A DNA stretch of 64,000 nucleotides from Ardenticatenaceae bacterium (GCA_020634245.1 JACKCC010000024.1:52192-116191); one strand, 5' to 3'. Counted from the first letter of the stretch, positions 44,596-53,728 are shown. A program made the numbers and translations. The notes: generated from the sequence alone by a model not told the origin.

Positions 44596-45501
44596 TCATT
44601 CTTCACTCCTCAGCCGTGGGTCAATCATCCGGTAAATCACATCCAGCAGCAGGTTGACGATGAGGAAGGTCAAGCCCAGGGCAAAGGCCAGGGCGACGAC
44701 AACTTCGGTTTGACGGCCGTTAATCGCTTCAATCAAACGCAATCCCAGCCCCGGCCAGGCAAAGAAGAATTCGACGACGGGCAGGGTGCTGAGGGAGAAG
44801 CGTAGGGAAACGGATACGGCCGTTAACACCGGCACAGCAATATTTTTGAAGGCATGAATCAACACCACGCCGCTGCGGCGCAGCCCTTTGGCCGTCGCCG
44901 TACGGATGTAATCTTGTTTCATGATGCCATCGAAGGAGATGAAGGAAGAACGGGTGAGGTAGGCTAACGGCCGTGCCGCCAGCACCAACACCGGCAGCAG
45001 CATGTGCTGCACATCCCAGCCAAACCCGGCCACACTCACCAGCCGCTGTTGGAACGCATCCTGGTAGCGGATGGCACCCTGCTGTAACAGCAGCGCCGCA
45101 AAAAACGACGGGGCCGAGATGCCTAAGACCGTCACCGTCAGCAGGCCCAGCGAAGTGCGTTTGGAGAGGGCGGCAATCCCGCCCAACGTCACGCCGATGA
45201 GCGCCGACCCGACCAGCGCCACCAGGAGCAAGCCCATGCTGTTGATGTAAGCATCGCGCAAAAATTCATTCAGCGGGATTTCGCCGGTGCTGGTTTGGAA
45301 ATTGCCCCATTCTCCCTGACTGATGTTGCTGAAAAAGGTGGTGGTCTGCCCCCAGGCGACCAATCCCGGCTCCACCAGATCGAAATTCGGTTCCGAGCGT
45401 TCGGAATTGCTGGCCATCCCCATCCCCAAAAAGACAAAAAAGACGATGAAGATGCTGACCGAAATGATGAAAAGGATACGCCGGGCTAGAAATTTCAGCA
45501 T
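44596..45501 (-). CDS. dppB: DppB-type peptide ABC permease
   Basis: 301 residues from MLKFLARRILFIISVSIFIVFFVFLGMGM; the frame extends upstream to 45615 without support. Six helices. The EAA loop is DYIRTATAKGLRRSGVVLIHAFKNIAVPVLTAV and the C-terminal helix ends LLLDVIYRMIDPRLR, as in DppB/OppB. The N-terminal ~100-residue external loop is unusual (SNSERSEPNFDLVEP). First gene of the operon with the DppC-M28 fusion. No binding protein or ATPase gene is nearby, so these are encoded elsewhere or replaced. Confidence 0.88.
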   Translation of the reverse strand: MLKFLARRILFIISVSIFIVFFVFLGMGMASNSERSEPNFDLVEPGLVAWGQTTTFFSNISQGEWGNFQTSTGEIPLNEFLRDAYINSMGLLLVALVGSALIGVTLGGIAALSKRTSLGLLTVTVLGISAPSFFAALLLQQGAIRYQDAFQQRLVSVAGFGWDVQHMLLPVLVLAARPLAYLTRSSFISFDGIMKQDYIRTATAKGLRRSGVVLIHAFKNIAVPVLTAVSVSLRFSLSTLPVVEFFFAWPGLGLRLIEAINGRQTEVVVALAFALGLTFLIVNLLLDVIYRMIDPRLRSEE

Positions 45502-45507
45502 AAGTAG

Positions 45508-45597
45508 AAAATAGACGTCACGCGTGATATGTGACGGTTGACTCGTGATCGTAATCGTTGTCGAAAAAAATCGATCACGAATACGATTACGATCACG
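45508..45597 (-). promoter_or_regulatory. Promoter/operator region of the dppB operon
   Basis: TATTTT lies six bases before the dppB ATG, a weak leaderless-type -10. The palindrome TCACGCGTGA (45518-45527) overlaps it, and a perfect 14-bp inverted repeat CGTGATCGTAATCG/CGATTACGATCACG is at 45544-45557 and 45584-45597. Related TCACG half-sites suggest a dimeric regulator. Confidence 0.45.
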
Positions 45598-45619
45598 ACA
45601 ACGATTTATGGGCATTGTG

Positions 45620-46034
45620 TGCTTGCTTCTTTAATTAGAGTGTGGTCAACGAAGAAGCCTTCAATTTCTGTTTGGATTATATACAGGGGTCAAAAAGGGG
45701 GCAATCAGGGGGCAAAATTGTCAAATATTGCTGTATCGGGAATTGGATTTCCCGATACATGCACCAAATGTGTCTTTTTATTGATTAATCGTCATTTTCC
45801 AGATGATCGATCAACTGGACGATTGCCAAAATAAGACTCAACACACTTGTCACCAAGTGAATAAAATCTAACATGATCTTATTCCCCCTTTATGTATAAC
45901 ACCTTCGACAAAGTGACAAAAATTTGTTCAAAACAAACATCTTTGATCGTTAGCAATAATAATGTCGCCGATGTTAAAACATGCCCTTATTATACCATTT
46001 TAGGGCGACGGTAATGTTAATATTTAGCAATGGT
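45620..46034. other. Gene-poor AT-rich stretch
   Basis: No convincing gene. It holds a hairpin TGTATCGGGAA/TTTCCCGATACA at 45732-45759 and otherwise AT-rich sequence with no ACGGCCGT. It probably belongs with the foreign DNA around the transposase at 46227. Confidence 0.4.
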
Positions 46035-46223
46035 TTACATTAGATTTTCTATGGCAGTGAATGAATGAACGGAGTAACTTCGGCCACCCATCGGGTTTGC
46101 TTGCATTTGTTCATGTATTCGAAATTGGAACTCCCAATACTTACTTGAATTTAGAGAGTAAAAATCGTCGCTGAGATTTACCTCAACGTCAACTTGTACT
46201 TTTACAATTGAGTTTCGGCCCAA
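46035..46223 (-). pseudogene. Possible C-terminal fragment of an interrupted gene
   Basis: A 62-residue frame (NSIVKVQVDVEVNLSDDFY, then SSKYWEFQFRIHEQMQANP) begins right after the transposase stop codon, with only a TTG as start. It could be the tail of a gene cut by the neighbouring element. The matching N-terminal part was not found on the other side. It may also be chance. Confidence 0.3.
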
Positions 46224-46226
46224 AAA

Positions 46227-47558
46227 TCAGATAGTCTGCTTCTTCTTGGGCTTTACACGCATTCGTTTTACTGGTTTATGCTGCTCTTTTTGCTGTCGAG
46301 GCTTTCCGGTGGGCCAGCCCGGTGCATTTCCGCGCGTTTGTGGGGGTGCAGCGGGAGTGCCAATCACGCTGAAAAGAGCAGGATAGGCTCGTTTGACCCG
46401 CGCTGGCGTTAACTGGGCGGCTGGTTTCTGCCAGGGCAAGTGCTGATCCGCCACCAAGGGCCGTGCCAGATACAGAAACCAGAAAGCGGTTTGGTTCAAC
46501 CAGGTCCAATGGTCACACCAGTCACTTTCCTGCAAAGCAGGCAGCGTCCAGAATAAGCCCTGTTTGCGAAAGCGAATGCTGGGTTCAATCGGCCATCGCC
46601 AGTCAAACCAGGACCAAACCTCGCGGACCACGTAATCGGTATGTCCCGGTTTGTAGCCCAGCCAAAGTGGCGCCGGTGGCTTGTCTCGCTCCCGATGCAC
46701 TTCGGCGTAAATGACCGACAGGATAGTCACCGCATCTTGCTTGTCATGGAGGTTGTCCCAGCGTCGCAAACGGACTTGTCCCCAGCGTTCATCCAAGAAT
46801 TCCACTTCGTCGTCTGGCTTCCCCCAGGTCTCCGGCTGCTTGAAAGAAAATCGTCGACCATGTTTGGGACGGCGGCCACATCCCTTGTAAGGCCCTGGTG
46901 GTCCATACAGCACCCGGTCACGACGCAGGCGCGCCAGCAAGGCACATGGTTCCTGCCCCAGCGGACCGAAGAAATGATGATTGCCATAGTGGCCATCGGC
47001 CACGATGGCATCCAGGGCAGTCACTTCACCAGCTTGACGTTGCTGACAGAGCCATTGGACTTGCTCAACGCCCACGGCAACGCTGCTGCTGGTCGGCTCG
47101 ACCCGTTTGATGGTTATCGTCGGCGTCCAACTCTGGCGACTTGTGGTTGTCCAGCCCAACAACGAGTATTCGTGTCCCTGGACAATCGAATGCCGCTTCA
47201 ATGCTCTGGTGGGACTGGGACTATAAACCATGCCTGTCAATGTGCGTGCAGCGGGATGCGCCCACATCGTGCTGTCCAACGGATAGACTTGGACACCCGT
47301 TTTGGGCACTTGGTCGACGAAGAGAGTGGCCAGTGCTCCCTCGTTGACTTGTCCCGTTTCGACGGCTTTGTATAAACTGCCCCATTTTCGTCGAAACAAG
47401 GGAGACATGCTTATCTCGGCCGCACAATCTGCATGGGGACGTTCAATCAGGGCATCCAGAAGCTCAAACAAAGCGTCCTGGTTGCTGGCCAAACCAGTTT
47501 GATAAACGGCTTGCCGAAACTCAATTAAGTTGTTAATCTGCTGAATGGTAGTGTTCAT
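46227..47558 (-). CDS. Large DDE transposase (DDE_5/IS701-like)
   Basis: 443 residues. Candidate catalytic residues are Asp in VYPLDSTMWAHPAARTL, Asp in DAIVADGHYGNHHFFGPLG and Glu in WFDWRWPIEPSIRFRKQGLFW. The basic C terminus (KRMRVKPKKKQTI) may bind DNA. Terminal repeats and a target duplication could not be found, so element limits are not given. The AT-rich flanks and lack of ACGGCCGT agree with recent arrival. Confidence 0.75.
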   Translation of the reverse strand: MNTTIQQINNLIEFRQAVYQTGLASNQDALFELLDALIERPHADCAAEISMSPLFRRKWGSLYKAVETGQVNEGALATLFVDQVPKTGVQVYPLDSTMWAHPAARTLTGMVYSPSPTRALKRHSIVQGHEYSLLGWTTTSRQSWTPTITIKRVEPTSSSVAVGVEQVQWLCQQRQAGEVTALDAIVADGHYGNHHFFGPLGQEPCALLARLRRDRVLYGPPGPYKGCGRRPKHGRRFSFKQPETWGKPDDEVEFLDERWGQVRLRRWDNLHDKQDAVTILSVIYAEVHRERDKPPAPLWLGYKPGHTDYVVREVWSWFDWRWPIEPSIRFRKQGLFWTLPALQESDWCDHWTWLNQTAFWFLYLARPLVADQHLPWQKPAAQLTPARVKRAYPALFSVIGTPAAPPQTRGNAPGWPTGKPRQQKEQHKPVKRMRVKPKKKQTI

Positions 47559-47592
47559 AGGTCTATTGATGAAGCCTATTTTTCTACCATTT

Positions 47593-47630
47593 GGCGGTTT
47601 GTACCAGTTACAAACCGCCTTTTGTTTTTA
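47593..47630 (+). terminator. Hairpin and U-tract upstream of the transposase
   Basis: GGCGGTTTGTA (47593-47603) and TACAAACCGCC (47609-47619) form a perfect 11-bp stem followed by TTTTGTTTTT on the plus strand. For minus-strand read-through from the HAD gene it would be a plain hairpin before the transposase start, a common device that limits transposase made from outside transcripts. Confidence 0.7.
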
Positions 47631-47673
47631 ATTGTCTAAAGTCAAGAATACTTATCAAAGAGCGGATTTCAAA

Positions 47674-48144
47674 TCAAGAACGCAGAGTAGCGATGAGGCG
47701 CAACGGCCGTATCAACAATTCCAGCGCCGATTGAATATCAGCAGCCACCGCGTCGGCAGCCATGAGGGTCGCGGCGGCGGCTCCTTCGTCTTGCAGGACG
47801 GCAATGCCTAACGCTGCTTCCTGGAGCATAAGGCGATCGTTACGGCCGTTGCCCACACAAACGCAGTTCGCCACCCCCAACTTGCACACAAAATCCCGCT
47901 TGGCCTCGTCCTGGCGTCCCGGCGGCAAAATGTCCAACCGGCAGGGAATCCCGGCCAGATAATCGGCCGCCTTGCCAAACGTGTCGGCGGTGATAACGTG
48001 GATGGTAAGCTGGCTGGCTAATCGTTCTAAGCGTTCACGGACACCGAAAAGGATACGGCCGTCCACCGCCAGCGTCCCGTTATAATCCAGCACCAAATGT
48101 TCCAAACGCAGTTCACCAAAATCAGGAATATCAATCTCAATCAT
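47674..48144 (-). CDS. HAD-family hydrolase, soluble P-type ATPase-like
   Basis: 156 residues. Motif I is HLVLDYNGTLAVDG (nucleophile Asp, DxNGT as in P-type ATPase-like HADs), Thr/Ser motif II is in IHVITADTFGKA, and motif IV is CVCVGNGRNDRLMLQEAALGIAV. Single domain without cap. It probably removes phosphate from a small molecule. Member of the COG4087-like group by memory. Its start follows AAAGAG. Confidence 0.8.
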   Translation of the reverse strand: MIEIDIPDFGELRLEHLVLDYNGTLAVDGRILFGVRERLERLASQLTIHVITADTFGKAADYLAGIPCRLDILPPGRQDEAKRDFVCKLGVANCVCVGNGRNDRLMLQEAALGIAVLQDEGAAAATLMAADAVAADIQSALELLIRPLRLIATLRS

Positions 48145-48158
48145 TCTATCTCTTTTTC

Positions 48159-48226
48159 ACCGCAAAGTACGCAAAGAGCGCAAAGTTTTTTTGTTTTTTC
48201 TTGGCGTTCTTCGCGTTCTTTGCGGT
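48159..48226. repeat. Word-repeat hairpin with T-rich loop
   Basis: ACCGCAAAGTACGCAAAGAG and CGTTCTTTGCGGT form an imperfect inverted repeat built from CGCAAAG words around a TTTTTTTGTTTTTT loop. It fills the gap between the flavoprotein gene and the HAD gene and may act as a terminator. Confidence 0.7.
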
Positions 48227-49461
48227 TAAACTCCTACAGAAATACCCGCCGTGTAGCCGCTGGCCCAGGCCCATTGAAAGTTGTAGCCACCGATACGGCC
48301 GTCTACGTCACAAATCTCGCCGCATAAAAACAAACCGGGGCAGCGCCGCGACTCCATCGTCTTCAAATTCAGTTCGGCCAACGGCACACCGCCGGCCGTC
48401 ACCTCGGCGTAATTGTAGCCGCGATCCCCGGCGATGGGCAGCAGCAGGTTTGTCACCGCCTGTACCAACGCCAGGCGAACCTCGCGCCGCAGTTGGTCGC
48501 CCGGCGTATCGGCGGCCACGCCCGATTCAGTGCACAGCGCCTGCGCCAGCCGGTCGGGCAGCAGGCGACGCAAATAATTCAGCGGCGTCATTCGGCCCAG
48601 ATTTTGCAGCGCCTCATCCAGTTGATCGGCATTCATGTGCGGCAGCCAGTTGATCGTCAACCGCGCCGCCGGATCATCGAAGCGGGCGGCGATAAAATGG
48701 CGGCTGATGTCCAGCACCGACGGCCCGGACAGGCCAAAATGGGTACACAGCGTCGAATCGGTGAAGGCAGCCAGTTGTTTGCCGCTGCCCGACCACAATT
48801 TCAACGTTGCTGGCAGCGTGACGCCGCTCAACTGGCGAATGAAATGGTCCTGAGGCAGCGTCAGCGGAACCAGCGCCGGGAAGGTGCGGGTCAGGCTGTG
48901 GCCTAACGATTGGGCCAGTGCATAACCGTGCCCGTCGGAACCGCTTTTGGGGAGGCTGCACCCGCCGGTGGCGATGATGAGCCGCCGGGCCGTCATCGTT
49001 CCCCACGCGCCGCTGACGTGAAACTGCTCGCCCTGTTTGACAACTTTTTCGACGCGGCGGGGATGGATGATTTCGGTGTTGGTTTGGGTAACGGCCGTTA
49101 CCAAAGCAGCCAACACCGTGCGGGCACTATCGCTGACGGGGAACAGTTTGCCCGTTTCTTCCCGCTTGAGCGATACACCCAGTTCACGAAAAAAAGCGAT
49201 GGTTTGGGAAACGTCAAAACGGCGCAGCACTTTGTTAATGGCATGAGGCGACGAGCCGGAATAAGCCGAGGCATCAACCTGATCATGGGTTACATTGCAG
49301 CGCCCGCCGCCCGAAACGAGGATTTTGGCCCCCAGTTTGCGCGCACTATCGAGGATGACGATTTGCTGCTCCGGGAAAGTGCGCCCGGCCCAAATACCGG
49401 CCATCAACCCGGCCGCACCGGCGCCGATGATGAGGATGTCGGCCGATTCTCCCGCGCCCAT
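48226..49461 (-). CDS. NAD(P)/FAD-dependent oxidoreductase, YhiN/HI0933 family
   Basis: 411 residues. The FAD motif is ADILIIGAGAAGLMAGIWAG and the family signature is ILDSARKLGAKILVSGGGRCNVTH. TGGCSLPKSGSDGHGYALAQSLGH and the C-terminal VTAGGVPLAELNLKTMESRRCPGLFLCGEICDVDGRIGGYNFQWAWASGYTAG complete the HI0933-type pattern. The reaction is unknown for the family. The gene starts 7 bp after the HD gene's stop, likely the same operon. Confidence 0.92.
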   Translation of the reverse strand: MGAGESADILIIGAGAAGLMAGIWAGRTFPEQQIVILDSARKLGAKILVSGGGRCNVTHDQVDASAYSGSSPHAINKVLRRFDVSQTIAFFRELGVSLKREETGKLFPVSDSARTVLAALVTAVTQTNTEIIHPRRVEKVVKQGEQFHVSGAWGTMTARRLIIATGGCSLPKSGSDGHGYALAQSLGHSLTRTFPALVPLTLPQDHFIRQLSGVTLPATLKLWSGSGKQLAAFTDSTLCTHFGLSGPSVLDISRHFIAARFDDPAARLTINWLPHMNADQLDEALQNLGRMTPLNYLRRLLPDRLAQALCTESGVAADTPGDQLRREVRLALVQAVTNLLLPIAGDRGYNYAEVTAGGVPLAELNLKTMESRRCPGLFLCGEICDVDGRIGGYNFQWAWASGYTAGISVGV

Positions 49462-49468
49462 CTTTCAA

Positions 49469-50299
49469 TTAGCCGTGGTCTACTTCAAAGACATGGGAAT
49501 GAAGATTGGCGATCCACTGCTTACCCTCCTGCGTCACCCGAAGGTAGCTCAGTGCATCCTGGATGTGGGGGCGGACGACGCCATAATAAAACGTGGTGAA
49601 TTTGCGCCGCATATCACCCGGACTCTTGTAACCAATGGCTTGATTGGCTCCCGTCTCCTCAAATTCATAATACAAGGCCGGAATCTTGCGCAAATAATTG
49701 GGGTCGCCCAACTGTCCGATAAAATCGGCAGCCCTGGCCAGACCGCGATAACTCCGGGTATCTTTGTAAAAATCATCATCGGGAATGGGGAAGCGGGTCA
49801 TTTCGATGTAGGAGGTGACAGCTTCGATATCGACAATGTCTTGCAACTGCCCGCCAAATCGCTCGCGCACAAACAATTTGCTGCGATCCACATGATAGGG
49901 CGTCAAGGCCGCATCTGTCCCCTGAGCGGAAATGGCAATCCGTTCCTTACCGATGCCGGTAGCATATAGGCCATCCTCATCCAAACGACAAACCCCTTTG
50001 ACGTAGCCGATGTCGTGGCACAACAGCGCCAGCATAAACTGGATCCAATCTTTGGGCGCAATACCCCCTTCGCGCAAATGCTTTCCTTTAAGGATAGACT
50101 GACCCACCAGGCTGACCATGATGGTATGTTCAATGGTGTGGTAGAGGATGTCGCTGTTGGCGATGTTTTCCAGGGCCAGATAACCGGCCCATTCCAGGAA
50201 ATTCCCCAACTCCGGCTCCATTAACCCATACGTTTGATGGTAGGCTTCGTTTAACTGCTTGACAAAATGCTGGATCAACAACCCCTGTAAATTGAGCAT
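49469..50299 (-). CDS. HD-domain metal-dependent phosphohydrolase
   Basis: 276 residues. YHTIEHTIMVSLVG gives the first two metal His residues and LALLCHDIGYVKG the HD pair. HVDRSKLFVRERFGG and RAADFIGQLGDP follow as later helices. It resembles cyanobacterial/Chloroflexota HD proteins; the substrate (perhaps a nucleotide) is unknown. The promoter lies directly before the ATG (TATAAT at 50306-50311). Confidence 0.85.
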   Translation of the reverse strand: MLNLQGLLIQHFVKQLNEAYHQTYGLMEPELGNFLEWAGYLALENIANSDILYHTIEHTIMVSLVGQSILKGKHLREGGIAPKDWIQFMLALLCHDIGYVKGVCRLDEDGLYATGIGKERIAISAQGTDAALTPYHVDRSKLFVRERFGGQLQDIVDIEAVTSYIEMTRFPIPDDDFYKDTRSYRGLARAADFIGQLGDPNYLRKIPALYYEFEETGANQAIGYKSPGDMRRKFTTFYYGVVRPHIQDALSYLRVTQEGKQWIANLHSHVFEVDHG

Positions 50300-50305
50300 G
50301 GCGAC

Positions 50306-50311
50306 ATTATA
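50306..50311 (-). promoter_or_regulatory. -10 box, apparently leaderless promoter
   Basis: TATAAT, then GTCGCC, then ATG at 50299. TTTACA lies 15 bases upstream as a possible -35. No ribosome site fits between. Confidence 0.6.
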
Positions 50312-50367
50312 GCATATCAGGCAAGTTGTAAACGTTAATGAGTTAACGATTGGGGGTGAATGGTAGT

Positions 50368-51684
50368 TTAAACTTGATGACTCAAGGAAATTGTCGATTC
50401 GACGGGTTCAGCCCAGGCCAACAGCATCTCATCTTCAAACCAGCGGCCAGCGAGCTGAAGGCCCAACGGTAAACCAGCCTCATTAAATCCGGCCAGCAAA
50501 GTCAGGGTGGGTAATCCGGCATAGGTCCAGGGTAAATTCATGACCGGGCTGCCGGTGCTGGCCAATCCGCACGGCGCCGCCCCCTGGGCCGAAGGGGAAA
50601 GCCACAAATCAATACCGTGCTGGTCCATGAGTTGGGCGAGGATGTTACGGAAGGGGATACGGCCGTTACGCACCCGCTCCACTAGCACATCCTCAACCTG
50701 TTGTCCCAGGCGGATGAGTTCGGTCGTTTTAGGTTGGTACAAGTCGGCGTACTGCGAAAACCAATCGGCGTGAACCTGGGCCAGTTCAGCCTGGACCAGA
50801 GCAACGACGTTGTCGTTGAGGTAGTCAAAATCAGGCATGGCCGCTGCCTGTTTGATGGTAAAACCGGCCTCTTCCAGCCGGACACAGGTCTGGCGAAAAT
50901 GGGCCAATCCTTCGGGTGTGGCGTTGGCCAGGTACGGCCCTTCGGGAATGCCGAGTACTGGCCTGCGTTCGGCCGGCGTTCGCTGCCATTGATCGACCAG
51001 CAATGAAGCAGCCAGTTCGGCTCCGGCTACGTCGTTGGTGAAAAAACCCACGTGATCGAGAGAAGGAGCCAGGGCGATGACGCCGGTGGTGTGGATACGG
51101 CCGTAACTCGGCTTAAACCCCACTACACCACAATAAGCGGCCGGCCGGTTGATGGAGCCAATCGTCTGCGTGCCCAGGGCCAACGGACAAAGCATGGCCC
51201 CTACCGCCGCCGCCGAGCCGCTGCTGGAACCGCCGGGTGTGTGGGCCAGATTGTGCGGATTGCGCGTCGGGCCAGGCGCGAAGAAGGCGAATTCAGTCGT
51301 CACGGTTTTGCCCAGGATCAGTGCCCCGGCCTGCTTGAGCCGGCGAACGCTGGCGGCTTCCTCCCCCCGGAATAAATGGGGTGGCAGTTCGCTTCCGGCC
51401 CGCGTCACAAAACCATCGGTGTGGAAAATGTCTTTGACGCCGATGGGCACGCCAAACAGCGGCGGGCGCTGGGCCGGATCGGGGAATTGGGTCAGGAGTT
51501 GGCGGGCTTGTTGTCGGAGGCGGGGGAAACGGCCGTTCTCCGGCAAAAAGGCCAGCACATCCGGCTCCCGCTGGGCAAAATGGGCTTCCAACTGAGCCAG
51601 GTAATCGAGCAAATCAATCTGGCCGGAGCGCAATCCATCGGCCAGAACGGGCAGCGTTTGGGGGAATGTCGTCATCATCATCAT
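50368..51684 (-). CDS. Amidase signature enzyme
   Basis: 438 residues. Catalytic Lys in LFGVPIGVKDIFHTDGFVTRAGS, Gly/Ser-rich loop HTPGGSSSGSAAAVGA with the cis-Ser, and nucleophile Ser in LALGTQTIGSINRPAAYCGVVGFKPSYGRI. All three triad residues are present. It hydrolyses a C-N amide; the substrate is not predictable. It has no second GatA-like features or gatB/C neighbours. The start has four Met codons in a row, so its exact position is open. Confidence 0.9.
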   Translation of the reverse strand: MMMMTTFPQTLPVLADGLRSGQIDLLDYLAQLEAHFAQREPDVLAFLPENGRFPRLRQQARQLLTQFPDPAQRPPLFGVPIGVKDIFHTDGFVTRAGSELPPHLFRGEEAASVRRLKQAGALILGKTVTTEFAFFAPGPTRNPHNLAHTPGGSSSGSAAAVGAMLCPLALGTQTIGSINRPAAYCGVVGFKPSYGRIHTTGVIALAPSLDHVGFFTNDVAGAELAASLLVDQWQRTPAERRPVLGIPEGPYLANATPEGLAHFRQTCVRLEEAGFTIKQAAAMPDFDYLNDNVVALVQAELAQVHADWFSQYADLYQPKTTELIRLGQQVEDVLVERVRNGRIPFRNILAQLMDQHGIDLWLSPSAQGAAPCGLASTGSPVMNLPWTYAGLPTLTLLAGFNEAGLPLGLQLAGRWFEDEMLLAWAEPVESTISLSHQV

Positions 51685-51698
51685 TTTTCAGCCGGAAT

Positions 51699-51747
51699 GG
51701 AGCGCGGACAGCCTGTCCCTAACAGGCGGGCAAGCTGCCCGCGCTCC
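51699..51747. repeat. GC-rich intergenic hairpin
   Basis: GGAGCGCGGACAGC and GCTGCCCGCGCTCC form an imperfect stem between the amidase and kinase-like genes. Same class as the other intergenic hairpins. Confidence 0.65.
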
Positions 51748-51760
51748 CGGTAATGTATCA

Positions 51761-53626
51761 TCATGGTGAACTCACAGCGCAGCGGAAACCCAGGTTGGCC
51801 CGCGCCACCGTCGGGTCGAAAGAGCCGCGCACGGTGACGGTAACTTCGTCCTTGTCCGACAGCCAGGAGCCGCCGCGCAAAGTTTTGAACTCCCCTTCCA
51901 GCGGGCCGCGCGGGTTGGTGTCGGTCATGTCGGCGTAGGCGTGGGGATCGTACCAGTCATCGACCCACTCCATCACGTTGCCGGCCATGTCGTACAGACC
52001 AATGGGGGAACGGCCGTCCGGGTAACTGCCAACCGGCGCGGTATCCTGATGGCCATCATTGACCGAGGCATCCCGCTTATCCAACCGGCAGCCGGCATCG
52101 CAATAATTCAACTTCGTCCCATCAAAAACATCCCCCCAGGGGTAATGATATTTGAGCGACTGAACCGGATCATATCCGGCGGCCTTCTCCCATTCTGCTT
52201 CCGAAGGCAGGCGTGCATCGCGCCACTCGCAAAACGTTTGCGCATCGTACCAGCTCACCTGAATGACCGGATAATCGTCATAAGCCGAAGAACCGTAATA
52301 GGCGTCGTGATACGTGGCCAGGTTGCTGCGCGGCGGCTGGCAGGCTCCGGCAGCCACACATTGGGCGTACTGCCCGTTGGTCACTTCCGTTTCGTCGATA
52401 AAGTAGGGATCGAGATGGACAAGCTTAGATGGTTTTTCATTGTTTTCGCCCTCATCATTGCCCATGCGGAAAACGCCGCCTTCCATGTACAACATGCGCG
52501 ACCCGGTCTGGGTGATGATGGGCTGCGGCGTCGGCGTGGGGGCTTGTGTCGGCGCGGGCAGCGGCGAGGGGGTTGGGGCCAGCGCCGTCAGCGCGGCCAC
52601 CACAGCCGATTGCAGCGTGGCCGTCGCTTCGGCTTCCGTCACCTCCGGCTCATTGTTCAAGTTTAGCAAAAACAGGCTGCCGACCGCTGCCAGGGCAATG
52701 AGCAGGATGGCAACCAAAGCCCAGACTGTCCGCGCCGGCATCCGGCGACGGCTTTTGATCGGTAGTTTGGGCGCTGCTGCCGTCATGGGTCGTCCGGGAA
52801 CGGCCGTACGTTCTGGGGTGCGACGCGGTTCCTCAACAGCGGCAGCCGGATGGCCGATGGGTCGGGCCAGCGCCTTGCTAAAATCGGCCACCATTTCATA
52901 GCGGGCGTCGGCGCGCAAGGACATGGCCCGCGCGGCTACCAATGACAGATACGGCTCCACATCCGGGTTAACTTCGCGGGCGGGGATGAGTTCGGACAGG
53001 CCGCTCTGGCGGCGCAGGCCATCGGGCGGGATTTTGCCGGTGAGAAGCGTGTACAACGTCGCGCCCAGGCTGTAGATATCGCTGGCCGGGGTGACTTCGC
53101 GCTGTGACTGCTGCTCTGGGGCAGCGTAGCCGCTGAGTCCGGCGGGCACACCCAGGCCCGGCAGGCCGGAATCAACGAGGAAGATGTCGCCCAACGGTGT
53201 CAGACGAATGTTGACCGGTTTGATGTTGAGGTGAAGCTGGTTGTGCTGGTGCAGGTAGGTGAGGGGCTGGCTCACGGCTTGCAGCCAGTTGATGATGAAG
53301 TCGGAAGGGAAACGGCCGTACTGGGCCAACAAACTGCCCAAATCCACCCCATCGACATATTTGCTGACCAGATATTGGCCCATCTCCTCCAGGGCAAAAT
53401 GGTCCAAAACCGGGGCCAACTGGGGATGTTCCAGTTGGCTCAGGCGGCGCGCTTCGGCACGGAACCGCCGCTGCGTCTCCGGCGAGGGGTCCAGATACTC
53501 CTTGACAGCCACGTCCTGCTCCGCCTTGACATCCCAGGCGCGGTAAGTTGCACCATGCGCGCCTTCGGCCAGCAGGCTGAGGATGCGGTAGCGTTGGTTG
53601 AGGATTTCGCCAGGCAATAGCGGCAT
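51761..53626 (-). CDS. Membrane protein: kinase-like domain plus SUMF1 domain
   Basis: 621 residues from MPLLPGEILNQRYRI; upstream codons to 53683 are repeat DNA. Residues ~10-260 are a Ser/Thr kinase fold with ATP-Lys VAVKEYLDP. The HRD loop reads HLNIKPVN (catalytic Asp replaced by Asn) and DFG reads VDSG, so activity is doubtful. One helix (~315-335, TVWALVAILLIALAAVGSLFLL) is followed by a Thr/Pro linker and a SUMF1/formylglycine-type domain (YMEGGVFRMGNDEG, PVIQVSWYDAQTFCEWRDARLPSEAEWEKAA, MAGNVMEWVDDWY, RANLGFRCA). It probably links an inner regulatory domain to an outer carbohydrate- or protein-binding domain. Confidence 0.88.
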   Translation of the reverse strand: MPLLPGEILNQRYRILSLLAEGAHGATYRAWDVKAEQDVAVKEYLDPSPETQRRFRAEARRLSQLEHPQLAPVLDHFALEEMGQYLVSKYVDGVDLGSLLAQYGRFPSDFIINWLQAVSQPLTYLHQHNQLHLNIKPVNIRLTPLGDIFLVDSGLPGLGVPAGLSGYAAPEQQSQREVTPASDIYSLGATLYTLLTGKIPPDGLRRQSGLSELIPAREVNPDVEPYLSLVAARAMSLRADARYEMVADFSKALARPIGHPAAAVEEPRRTPERTAVPGRPMTAAAPKLPIKSRRRMPARTVWALVAILLIALAAVGSLFLLNLNNEPEVTEAEATATLQSAVVAALTALAPTPSPLPAPTQAPTPTPQPIITQTGSRMLYMEGGVFRMGNDEGENNEKPSKLVHLDPYFIDETEVTNGQYAQCVAAGACQPPRSNLATYHDAYYGSSAYDDYPVIQVSWYDAQTFCEWRDARLPSEAEWEKAAGYDPVQSLKYHYPWGDVFDGTKLNYCDAGCRLDKRDASVNDGHQDTAPVGSYPDGRSPIGLYDMAGNVMEWVDDWYDPHAYADMTDTNPRGPLEGEFKTLRGGSWLSDKDEVTVTVRGSFDPTVARANLGFRCAVSSP

Positions 53627-53637
53627 AGTTAAACCTT

Positions 53638-53677
53638 TGGTTAGTTGGTTGGTTAGCCAGTTGGCTGGTTGGTTTGT
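53638..53677. repeat. TTGGTTGG word repeat
   Basis: A run of TTGGTTAG/TTGGTTGG/CCAGTTGGC words directly upstream of the kinase-like gene. The same words occur in coding DNA near 63915 and in related form at 59908-59996. Confidence 0.7.
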
Positions 53678-53728
53678 CAGCAAAAAGCTGAAGTGCTGAC
53701 TGGCTGAAATGCTAAAATTATAGCAGGT

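Noticed and set aside
46035..47640. Exact insertion-sequence boundaries around the transposase at 46227
   Set aside because: No convincing inverted ends or target duplication could be matched by eye.
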